Source: G963677445 sp963678275 (GTDB lineage Bacteria; Bacteroidota; Ignavibacteria; Ignavibacteriales; Melioribacteraceae). From it: 64,000 bases of DNA. How positions within the stretch are numbered: position 1 is the stretch's first letter; each line of letters begins with the position of its first letter. Under the pieces are notes generated by a model. That model saw nothing but the letters and a program-made list of their open reading frames with translations. It searched no databases and was not told where the DNA came from. Below, in pieces: positions 53,106 to 62,681 of the stretch. The position numbers and the translations under genes are program-made. The stretch lies in assembly GCA_963678275.1 (NCBI GenBank), contig OY782765.1, forward strand, positions 4,402,001-4,466,000, written 5' to 3'.

Positions 53106-56100
53106 ATGGAGAAAAGTAAAGACGACCTATTACAAATGCGAAAGCAGATTGAGACTCTGAAGCGGGAAAATGAAGAGCTGAAGTCGCGATTGAATAAACA
53201 ACAGGAGCTGACCGAGATGGTTTGCTGGGGGTCAAATTCAGCATACTGGGATTGGGATTATAAATCGGGCTATCTTGATTATTCTGATAACAAAGCAAAA
53301 TACCTGGGTTCAGAGCCTGGAGAAATTGAACCGAATGTTTATGCCTTTGCTGAATTAATTCATCCCGATGATTATAATGAAGTTATGGAAAAAATGGCTA
53401 AGCATATTGGAGGCCTGACTCCTTTTTATGAGGCCGTTTACAGGATAAAAGGAAAGGATGACAAATGGAAGATATTTTACGATAAAGGCAAAGTTACCGA
53501 AAGAGATTTAGATGGAAAACCAATAAGAATAATTGGTATTACCAATGATATAACCGAAAAAACCCAATTGGCTAAAGAGCTGAAATTTAGCGAAAACCTT
53601 CTTCGCGAAATTATGGAGAGGACGGCTGATGTATTTTACAGGCAGGATATCAACACCGGCAAATTTGATTTTGTCAGTTCAAAAAGCAAAAATGTATTAG
53701 GGTTTTCACCCGCGGAAATGAAGGGTTTATCATATGAAGATCAAAAAAAATATATTCATCCTGAAGACCTTCCAAAATTACTGAATTTCCCCCATGATCT
53801 TATCGCCGCCGATAAAAGGGGAATAAATTCAATTTCACGTGAGTTTCGAATTCTTTTTTCTTCTGACCAATATAAATGGGTAAAAGGCACTTATAACCTG
53901 TCAAAAGATTCGGATGGCAATCCCGCCTATGTAGTCGGTTCTCTGCGTGATATAACCGAGAGAAAAGAGGCGGAAGAAAATCTCGCGAAAAGTGAATATA
54001 ACTTAAGATCGCTGTTTAACGCGATGGAAGATATTGTTTTCGAGATGGATTATAACGGCACATATATAAACATAGCCCCCACTTCACCCGAGCTAATGTT
54101 TAAACCTCCTGAAGAAATGGTAGGTAAAACTCTGCATCATGCTTTTGATAAAAAGACTGCCGACAAATTTTTGGCATTTATCCGCGGCTGCCTTGATGAA
54201 AACAAAGGGAAAACCATTGAATATCCTCTTACAATCAATAACAAAACTTTATGGTTTTCCGGAAAAGCGACACCTAAAAGCGCGAATACAGTTATTTATA
54301 TTGCCCGTGAAATAACTAAAAAGAAGGAGGCTGAACAACAAATCAGAACCCTTAACGAAAGAATACAAATTGCCGTTAATGCCGCGGGAATTGGTATCTG
54401 GGACCTTGATCTGCTTAACAACCGCCTGATATGGGACGAATGGATGTATAAAATTTATGGTATTCATCCTGATGATTTTGGGGGAGTGTTTGAATCATGG
54501 CAGAACGTGCTTCACCCCGATAATTTCAAAAGATCGAATAAGGAGGTAAAAAAAGCGATTGAAGGAAATGGTGAATTTGATCTTGAGTTCAGAATTATAA
54601 GGCCCGATGGTGAAATCAGGTACATTAAAGCGGACGGACTGGTTAAATATGATGAATCGGGTAAAGCGGTAAGGATGATAGGGACTAACTATGATATTAC
54701 CGAAAGAAGAATTGCCCAGAAGGAACTTGAACTTCGTGAAAAACATTTAACTTCGCTGCTTGAAAATCCTTCGGAATATATAATTTACAGATTGCGGGCA
54801 AATAAAGAACAAACTCAAACCGATGTTGTGCTTGTCAGCCCCTCTTTCGGTGAAATACTTGGTTTGCCCGATGAAGACTGTAAGGATTTCGCGAAATGGT
54901 TCAAGTATGTTATTCCGGAAGATTTACCAAAACTGGTAGAAGCCAACAGAAGAGGCATGAGTCCTCCATTTAAATTTCATGAAATATTGCGCTACAAACA
55001 TCCCGAAAATGGACTTAAATGGATTGAGGTAAGAGCCTCCGGTATTCCCTATGAAGATGAGCCGGAAAAAATTGAATACGCTAATGGGATTATAATTGAT
55101 ATAACCAATCAGAAAAAGGCTGAAGAGAGAGTTAAGCTTTTAACACACGCTATCGAACAAAGTCCGGTTTCAATAATTATGACCGATTCTGAAGGAAAAA
55201 TTGAATATGTCAATAATGGATTTGAAAAGGTTACTCAATATAAAATTGATGAAGTTACAGGCAAAAGCACTTCAGTTCTGAGTTCAGGAAATCATCCAAA
55301 GGCATTTTATGAAGAGATGTGGAACACAATAAAAAGCGGAGAGATATGGTCGGGTGAATTTCAGAACAGAAAAAAGAATGGTGAGCTCTATTGGGAAAAC
55401 GCGGTTATTTCGCCGGTGCCAGATGAAAATAATAATCTGACTCATTTTATTGCCATCAAAGAGGATATAACAGAAAGGAAAAAGATTCTCAATGAACTGA
55501 TTATTGCAAAAGAACAGGCCGAAAAGGCAGAGAGGCTTAAATCGGAATTTCTTGCCCAGATGAGTCACGAAATCCGCAGTCCCCTTAACGTTATAAATAA
55601 TTTTATCAGCCTTCTTGAAGAGGAGACTTCCGGTTATGGCATTAAAGAGCTGGAAACATATTTCAACAGTATTGAAAAATCGACTAAAAGAATAATTCGC
55701 ACTGTTGACCTGATACTTAATATGTCCGATCTTCAATTGGGAACATACACACTGTCGGAAAGTAAATTAGATATGAAGAATTTTATCACCCGGTTTTGTG
55801 ATGAGTATTCACACTCGGCGCAATTGAAAGGTCTTAAAATTCTCTGCAAAATTGATTCGGATAATTCCTTTGTCAAAACCGACGAATACGCGCTGGGGCA
55901 GATAATGGCAAATCTATTGGACAACGCGATCAAGTATAGTGAAAAAGGTGAAATAGAAATAGTTCTTTCTGAGAGAGAAAAGGGTGGTTTGAAACTTGAG
56001 GTTTCCGATACCGGAATAGGAATTTCAGATGAGTATCTGCCACAGGTATTTACTCCTTTTACCCAGGAAGAAAAAGGATACACCAGGAAATATGACGGAA

Positions 56101-56207
56101 CAGGTCTTGGCCTCTCTCTGGTAAAAAAATACTGCGACCTTATTGGAGCGGATATTTCAGTAAAAAGCAAAAAAAATGAGGGAACAACTTTCACAATACT
56201 AATATGA
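53106..56207 (+). CDS. Cytoplasmic sensor histidine kinase with six PAS domains
   Basis: 1033 residues. An N-terminal coiled coil (1-37) leads into six PAS/PAC units (about 38-155, 160-285, 290-410, 415-540, 545-675 and 680-800, each ending in DITE/DITN-type linkers). HisKA has His821 in AQMSHEIRSPLN; HATPase has NLLDNAIKYS, DTGIGIS and GTGLGLSLV. No transmembrane helix. No receiver domain, so it needs a separate regulator. The large number of sensor domains suggests it integrates several redox or ligand signals. Confidence 0.9.
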   Translation: MEKSKDDLLQMRKQIETLKRENEELKSRLNKQQELTEMVCWGSNSAYWDWDYKSGYLDYSDNKAKYLGSEPGEIEPNVYAFAELIHPDDYNEVMEKMAKHIGGLTPFYEAVYRIKGKDDKWKIFYDKGKVTERDLDGKPIRIIGITNDITEKTQLAKELKFSENLLREIMERTADVFYRQDINTGKFDFVSSKSKNVLGFSPAEMKGLSYEDQKKYIHPEDLPKLLNFPHDLIAADKRGINSISREFRILFSSDQYKWVKGTYNLSKDSDGNPAYVVGSLRDITERKEAEENLAKSEYNLRSLFNAMEDIVFEMDYNGTYINIAPTSPELMFKPPEEMVGKTLHHAFDKKTADKFLAFIRGCLDENKGKTIEYPLTINNKTLWFSGKATPKSANTVIYIAREITKKKEAEQQIRTLNERIQIAVNAAGIGIWDLDLLNNRLIWDEWMYKIYGIHPDDFGGVFESWQNVLHPDNFKRSNKEVKKAIEGNGEFDLEFRIIRPDGEIRYIKADGLVKYDESGKAVRMIGTNYDITERRIAQKELELREKHLTSLLENPSEYIIYRLRANKEQTQTDVVLVSPSFGEILGLPDEDCKDFAKWFKYVIPEDLPKLVEANRRGMSPPFKFHEILRYKHPENGLKWIEVRASGIPYEDEPEKIEYANGIIIDITNQKKAEERVKLLTHAIEQSPVSIIMTDSEGKIEYVNNGFEKVTQYKIDEVTGKSTSVLSSGNHPKAFYEEMWNTIKSGEIWSGEFQNRKKNGELYWENAVISPVPDENNNLTHFIAIKEDITERKKILNELIIAKEQAEKAERLKSEFLAQMSHEIRSPLNVINNFISLLEEETSGYGIKELETYFNSIEKSTKRIIRTVDLILNMSDLQLGTYTLSESKLDMKNFITRFCDEYSHSAQLKGLKILCKIDSDNSFVKTDEYALGQIMANLLDNAIKYSEKGEIEIVLSEREKGGLKLEVSDTGIGISDEYLPQVFTPFTQEEKGYTRKYDGTGLGLSLVKKYCDLIGADISVKSKKNEGTTFTILI

Positions 56208-57181
56208 GCTGGCAGCGCCGGATTCGAAAGGGATATGAAAACATGGTGATTTAGTCGGTAAGGAGTTAAATTCTACGGAAAATGGCAAGATTTCAATTAA
56301 CAATTAATAATGTACAATGAACAATTAAAAAGACAATTGACAAATATTCCATGAGCTTAAAAATTTTTCGTAAAATGACGATTTTTTTGACGCGTGAATT
56401 TCTCTCTGAAAAACCCAACAAAAGAACCTTATTCTTTAGTCTTTTAACCTTAATAGCAATGGCAAACCCTCAAAAATTTGAACCTTATTGCCTTTTTATT
56501 TTTCGGTATCTGTATTAAAAAATCAGAGTAAGAGTAGGAGTATTCCATAAGGAGTTAAATTCTACGCAAAATGGCAAAATTTTATTTGACCATCAATTTA
56601 CCGGAGAATTCTGTCGTCCCTGATGGGACTTTTTTGGGATTTGAAGTTATCTTAAAGAAAAATTGCAGGTTCTTAGCTCTTCACTCTCCACTAATCACTC
56701 TCCACTTTTTCTTCTGGCTTGCCAGTTTATGAGTAAGAGTATGAAGACCGGGTTTGGTGACGGCCAAGGGGTTGTGCATTTTTCCTGAGGGGGTGGGATT
56801 ACTCCGTAAGAAGTTTAATTCTACGCAAAATGGAAGGATTTTATCGTACTCATACAGGTTCTCGTAATCATCCTCGTTCTCGAATAACCTGAGCGTTTTG
56901 AAAAGACGATTACGAAGTACGATTACTAGAACGAGTACGATTCTTTCTTCGGACTGAATTTTTTCCGGCCCTGCCAGCTTAGGATTATGAATCAGGGATG
57001 AGGTGGCTTTTCAATTATTCCCTCCCTTTTTATGGCAGAATAAAAAATTCAGAACACCTGATCCCGGTAATAAGAAACAATAACCTGCATGGATTTCTTC
57101 GCAAAATAAAAACAAAGAAAATTTGATAAGGAAACAACTTGGGCAGATATATCTATATTTTATCGAATAATGTTTAGAACC
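56208..57181. repeat. Dispersed repeat cluster after the second PAS kinase
   Basis: Three copies of the TAAGGAGTTAAATTCTACG repeat (56254-56293, 56543-56583 and 56803-56842), the ~78-bp repeat shared with 25526 (56349-56425), an AACCTTATTCTTTAG phrase (56425), a GGTGACGG...GGGTGGGATTA copy (56752-56801) and a GTACGA-rich module (56843-56985). No gene. Confidence 0.75.
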
Positions 57182-58576
57182 AATACATCAACATTGTATT
57201 ATTTTCAAAAATGATTGAATTTGAACGCCATTTTATGCATCTCCTACAGAGATGTTTACGAGGTTGTTTATTTTAAACTACAATAATGGCACCTCTACAA
57301 GGTTCTTTTTATTTCATTTGCCTTGTATAGGCAGTAATTAGTGCGGAAGGTCCCGATGGGGTATAATATTGTTAAAACCATAAGACAAAATCCTTGTAGA
57401 GGATTCACAAATCTCCCTGGTTAATCTAATACCTTCGGACCTCCCTGATAAACTCAGACCAATAGGCTCTTATCACCACACTAACGCCAACATGTTGAGG
57501 ATAATCCTGGGAACAAAATTTGTCAATAAGCCCGCAAATAACATGTTGCCGATAGACAGGCCGCTATTTTTAATCCATAAAATCGCCGAGCAAGAATAAA
57601 ACTATTTAAATATCCCAGGTTGGAAAAACAACTCACCCCCGGCCCCCTCTCTTGAAAAAAAAGAGGGGGAGTCTTAAAGTCCCTCTCTTCCTAAGAGAGG
57701 GATTTAGGGTGAGTTTGTTACATGTCTCGAAATATTTTAAAAATTTAACTATTTTTTGCAGAATTTGATTACTTACGAAATAAATCTCTTCCCCTTTAGG
57801 GCGTTTTCCTCAGGCTTTGCCTGGGGAAAATATAGGCTCTTATCACCACACTAACGCCAACATGTTGAGGATAATCCTGGGAACAAAATTTGTCAAAAAG
57901 CCCGCCAATAACATGTTGCCGATAGTCAGGCCGCAATTCAAAATCCATAAACCGGCTGAGCTAAAATTTCAATATTGCATTAACCGCCTCCACGGGGAAT
58001 TCCCTGCGGGAACACCCCGTGGCTATTCGGTTTAACCCCCTTCGGGGGATTTCCCTTAACTGTGCCTGGGGGAAATTTAGAATCGTATCACCACACTAAC
58101 GCCAACATGTTGAGGATAAACCGGGGAGTAAAATTTGTCAAAAAGCCCGGTAATAACATGTTGCCGATAGTCAGGCCGCAATTCTAAATCCATAAACCGA
58201 TGGAGTCAGAAAAAGAAAAGTTATCGGTTAGCTCAAGGATAGTCCTCCCCCGTCTTCAAAGAAAAACACTTTGAATCCACCCCTCTGCCACTGGCATCCC
58301 TATGGGGCGAAGGGGGATATTTATCGACAAATCCAAGTAATCAGAATGTCCCCCTCCGGCCCCATGGGGATGCAAGCAAGGGGTGGCCCCGATGTGTTTT
58401 TCGTCGGGGACGGGGGAGGATTCACCTCAAGTAATCACAAAACTTTTACCTGGCATTAAACTTTCTACTTGTTGATAAATTTCTTACCAATTTGCGTAGA
58501 GTTTAACTTCTTATTGAATAAATAGTTTTCCCCGATAGGGTGTTTTCCACAGGCTCTGCCTGGGGGAAATTTAGAA
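57182..58576 (+). repeat. Cassette-type repeat locus V (leader plus three units)
   Basis: Leader with the TGCATCTCCTACAGAGATG and CTACAAGG hairpins (57182-57464). Three units begin with twin-AACATGTTG blocks at 57465-57580, 57835-57950 and 58081-58196. The inserts differ in type: C-like with CCCTCTCTTCCTAAGAGAGGG, F with the CCACGGGG/CCCCGTGG hairpin (57990-58022), and B (58243-58420). Each ends in a TTTTCC...GGGGAAAA or similar hairpin. 58577-59081 has a 58666-58700 repeat and AT-rich promoter sequence. Confidence 0.85.
58243..58420. repeat. Structured insert B, copy 4 with lengthened stem
   Basis: Matches copy 3 in fold. P3 arms are CCACCCCTCTGCC...GCATCCCTATGGGGCG and CGGCCCCATGGGGATGC...CAAGGGGTGG, with a T-for-C change that keeps pairing as G-T. 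Confidence 0.8.
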
Positions 58577-59081
58577 TCTTAAATTTATAACACATCATTT
58601 ATGGCTAAAAGGACCTTGTCACGTAATAAATGGATAACAAATTCTTGTGATATTTCCCAAAACTTCCTCGATATCATTTTGTGAGAGGTAAGGAGTTCTG
58701 AAATTCAGAACACCTGACTCCCATCAAAATAACTTGTTGTGATTTCATACACCATAACACAATTCAACGAATTATTTGCCCTTAGACGTAGTATTTAACT
58801 TCTTATGGAATAAACCAACCCGAGAGAACCGGAATGATTCTGCCCGACAGCCGCGGCAGGCAAACGTCCCTGTTAAAAAATAAAGGAAAAGGATACCGGC
58901 TGTTTTTTTCTGATGTGTAACAAAATATGCTTGTATTACGCATCTATGCTTGGCAATTTAACTCCAAAAGTGATATATTAAAAATGAAAGGAGACTGAAA
59001 AAACGACAGACTGATATATCCCGGAATAATTATTACAACAAATCATATGGTTTGAATTTGTTGAAGAGAACCAGGAAAACC

Positions 59082-62000
59082 ATGGGAAAGGAACAAAACA
59101 GGCTAAAGCAGCTTGAAAATGAAAACCGGAACTTAAATGATCGCCTTAAATCAAGTACTCAAAAGGCTGAAAAACTGCAGAAGTCTTTCGATTATCTGCC
59201 CGACCCGGTAATTGAAATTAATAATAAAGATGAAAAAATTCTTTATTTTAATGTTGCCGCGAAATCACTTGGGCTGGACAATTTTAATGATATCGGTAAA
59301 AAAATCGGTATGGTGTTCCCGGCCAAAACAGCCGAAAAAATACTAAATTCAGTTAAAAAAACAACTGTTGATCCTCAAAGTAGCAGCATCAGAATAATAA
59401 ATAATGGACTGGAGAAAACCTATTTTTGTATCCCCCTGTCGGTTGAAAATAGCACAAGTATAATTTTATTCAGGGAGGATTTGAAAAGCCGGGTTGATAA
59501 AAACGAGCTTCCTGAATTTCGCACCGTGGTTGATCAAAGCCCCCTCGCAATTGTTATAACCGATTTAGAAAGCCATATTGAGTATGTGAATCCCAAATTT
59601 ACCGAATTAACCGGTTACAGCTCCGAAGAGATAATGGGCCAAAAAATCAACTTTTTGAAATCGGACGGTTGTCCCGCCGAACTTTATGAAGAGCTGTGGC
59701 GAACTATAACTTCTGGCAGAGTCTGGAACGGCGTATTTGAGAATAAAAGGAAAAACGGGGAAATATACTGGGAACAGGCAATTATCGGCCCCCTTTTTAA
59801 TGAAGAGGGCAATAAATCAAAATATATTAAAATTGCCGAAGATATTTCAGAATCGGTGTTAATAGAGAAAGCCCTTGATAAAAGTGAATCTTTATTGAAG
59901 GAAACACAAAGACTAACACATATAGGTAACTGGTCGCACGATCTTGTAAAAAGTCAGATAATCTGGTCGGAAGAAAGTTTTAATATTCTTGGGGTCAGAC
60001 CTCAGAAAGTGACTAAGGAACTTGTCTTGTCACTTATTCATCCCGATGATAAAGATATTCTGACACAAGCATTCAGGGAATCGGAAAAGGGAATAAATCC
60101 GATTATAATTGATTTCCGTGTAATCCGGCCCGACGGGTCAACCAGGTATATACATAATCGATGGATCAGCAAATATGATTCCGATGGAAAAGAAATATTC
60201 AGGGTTGGCACTCACCAGGATGTCACAGAACAAAAAGTCGCGGAAATAAAAATAAAGGAAAATGAAGAGAGATTAAGAGCTCTTATTAATTCCACTCCCG
60301 ATATAATTTGTTTTAAGGATGAAGAAGGCCGGTGGCTTGAAGCTAATGACGCCGATCTGGAATTATTTTCACTGGGGGGAGTTGATTATTTTGGTAAGAC
60401 GGACGCTGAGCTGGCCGACTTTACACATCCCCTCTATAAAGATGCCTTTCTGAATTGTATGGTCACAGATGAAAAAGCCTGGAAAGCGGGAGGAATTTCC
60501 AAAGGAGAGGAAAAAATTCCGACAATCGATGGCGGCTATAAAGTATTTGACGTTATTAAGGTGCCCCTTTTCGAAAAGGATGGAAGCAGAAAAGGACTTG
60601 TTGTGCTTGGACGGGATTTTACCGACAGAGTTAAAGCTGAGGAAGCCCTGCGGAATAGTGAAGAAAAATTCAGGAAAATATTTGAAAATACCGCGCTTGG
60701 AATAATAATAACTGATTGGAATACCGGCATAAGACAAAATAATTCGGCGTTTCAGGCGCTTATCGGATATAGCCACGATGAATTATCTTCCAGGGATTTT
60801 TTATCACTGATTCATCACAGCGACAGGGAAAAAACTAAAAAAGAAATTCAAAATGTAAAATCAGATGTTGTTTCATCAGTGGAGCTTGAGAACAGATTCA
60901 TTCATAAAAACGGCGAAGTTATATGGGTAAGACAATTTCTGTCAGCTCTCGATATAAACAGCAAAAGTAATAATAACCTGGTATCTATATTAAAGGACAT
61001 TACCGATAATGTCTATCTGGAAAAAATGCAGGCCGCGAGATTACGGCTGATCGACTACAGTATAAATCACGATACTTCAGAGGTTTTACAAAGGTTTCTG
61101 GATGAGGCGGAAAGCCTGACAGAAAGTGAAATAGGATTTTATCATTTCCTTGAGGAAAATCAGAAAATAATATTTCTGCAAACATGGTCGACAAATACCC
61201 TCCGGCAAAATTGTAAACTGAAGGATGACGACCGGCGCTACCCTGTTGAGAAAGCAGGAGTATGGGTTGATTGTATTAAAACAGGAAAACCTGTTATTCA
61301 TAATAATTATAAAAAGCTGAAGAATAAAAAGGGTATGCCCGATGGACATGTTCCTATTACAAGGGAACTGGTTGTACCTGTAAAAAGACAAAATAAGATT
61401 CTTGCGATTCTTGGAGTCGGGAATAAAAAAAGCAATTATGTTGAAAGAGATGTTAACATAGTCCGGCAGCTTGCCGATCTGGCCTGGGAAACAATTGAAA
61501 GAAAACGAGCCGAAGAGTTGCTCAGGGATAATGAGAACAGATACCGCATTCTGGTAGACAGCTCAAATGACGCGATCTTTTTCTACCTGCCAGGGGAAGG
61601 GTTTGTTGAGGTTAACCGGGTGGCATGCAAAAGACTTGGTTATACAAAAGATGAATTCAGAAAAATGCATCCTCAGGATGTTAATACACCTGAATTTGCC
61701 GAGACAGTTCAACACAGGATAGATGCCCTGATGAAGGATGGGAAATTGTTGCATGAATCAACTCATGTTGCCAGGGACGGAACAATGATTCCGGTTGAAG
61801 TAAGCTCAAAAGTTATTGATTATAAAGGTAAAAAGGCTATTCTGGCATTTTCCCGGGATATTACGGAACGTAAAAAAGCTGAGCAGGAATTAACTGAGTA
61901 TCGCGAACATCTCGAAAAGCTTGTTAAGGAACGCACAAGTGAGCTTGAAGCGTTTACTTACTCTGTTTCACATGATTTAAGAGCTCCCCTGCGCGCGATA

Positions 62001-62606
62001 GACGGTTTTTCTAAATTTATTGAAAATGATTATTCATCTCAGCTTGATGAAGAAGGGAAAAGATATATTGATGTTATAAGGCAAAATACTAAAAAAATGG
62101 ACAGGCTGATAACCGACCTCTTGAAGCTTTCACGTTTATCAAGGGGAAATCCCGAGTTTGTCAACTTAAATATGAAAGCCCTCGCGCGTTCAATGTATCA
62201 GGAGGTGGCAACACCGGCGGAAAAAGATCAATTTGATATTTTTATAGAAGATATTCCGGACGCAAATGGAGATGCGACAACCATTAAACAGGTATGGATT
62301 AATCTTATCAGTAACGCGTTAAAATACAGCTCAAAATCGCGGGTGAAAAAAATTGAGATTGGTTGCCGCGAAGATAAAAAGGTGAATGTTTATTACGTAA
62401 AAGATTATGGAATTGGATTTGATCCGCAATATAAAAGAAAACTTTTTAACGTTTTTCAAAGGCTCCACAAAGAAACTGATTACAAAGGTTCGGGAATCGG
62501 GCTGGCTATTGTTAAGATGATAATCGGGAAACACAAAGGAACGGTATGGGCTGAAAGTGAACCTGATAAAGGAGCTGCATTTTATTTCACCCTGCCGAAA
62601 TCCTGA
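59082..62606 (+). CDS. Cytoplasmic sensor histidine kinase with PAS and GAF domains
   Basis: 1174 residues from the ATG at 59082, where AGGAA fits; a TTG at 59052 would add ten. After a short coiled coil come five PAS domains (about 30-150, 155-270, 280-395, 400-520 and 530-650), a GAF domain (about 655-815), a sixth PAS (820-940), a coiled coil, HisKA with His964 in YSVSHDLRAPLRA and HATPase (LISNALKYS, DYGIGFD, GSGIGLAIV). No membrane helices. A response-regulator gene follows after 75 bases and is the likely partner. Confidence 0.9.
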   Translation: MGKEQNRLKQLENENRNLNDRLKSSTQKAEKLQKSFDYLPDPVIEINNKDEKILYFNVAAKSLGLDNFNDIGKKIGMVFPAKTAEKILNSVKKTTVDPQSSSIRIINNGLEKTYFCIPLSVENSTSIILFREDLKSRVDKNELPEFRTVVDQSPLAIVITDLESHIEYVNPKFTELTGYSSEEIMGQKINFLKSDGCPAELYEELWRTITSGRVWNGVFENKRKNGEIYWEQAIIGPLFNEEGNKSKYIKIAEDISESVLIEKALDKSESLLKETQRLTHIGNWSHDLVKSQIIWSEESFNILGVRPQKVTKELVLSLIHPDDKDILTQAFRESEKGINPIIIDFRVIRPDGSTRYIHNRWISKYDSDGKEIFRVGTHQDVTEQKVAEIKIKENEERLRALINSTPDIICFKDEEGRWLEANDADLELFSLGGVDYFGKTDAELADFTHPLYKDAFLNCMVTDEKAWKAGGISKGEEKIPTIDGGYKVFDVIKVPLFEKDGSRKGLVVLGRDFTDRVKAEEALRNSEEKFRKIFENTALGIIITDWNTGIRQNNSAFQALIGYSHDELSSRDFLSLIHHSDREKTKKEIQNVKSDVVSSVELENRFIHKNGEVIWVRQFLSALDINSKSNNNLVSILKDITDNVYLEKMQAARLRLIDYSINHDTSEVLQRFLDEAESLTESEIGFYHFLEENQKIIFLQTWSTNTLRQNCKLKDDDRRYPVEKAGVWVDCIKTGKPVIHNNYKKLKNKKGMPDGHVPITRELVVPVKRQNKILAILGVGNKKSNYVERDVNIVRQLADLAWETIERKRAEELLRDNENRYRILVDSSNDAIFFYLPGEGFVEVNRVACKRLGYTKDEFRKMHPQDVNTPEFAETVQHRIDALMKDGKLLHESTHVARDGTMIPVEVSSKVIDYKGKKAILAFSRDITERKKAEQELTEYREHLEKLVKERTSELEAFTYSVSHDLRAPLRAIDGFSKFIENDYSSQLDEEGKRYIDVIRQNTKKMDRLITDLLKLSRLSRGNPEFVNLNMKALARSMYQEVATPAEKDQFDIFIEDIPDANGDATTIKQVWINLISNALKYSSKSRVKKIEIGCREDKKVNVYYVKDYGIGFDPQYKRKLFNVFQRLHKETDYKGSGIGLAIVKMIIGKHKGTVWAESEPDKGAAFYFTLPKS

Positions 62607-62681
62607 TATCTGCGGAAATTATTAAAGTAATGAGATAAATAAATTATTTCAAATAAATTATTTCAAATAAATTGATAGATT

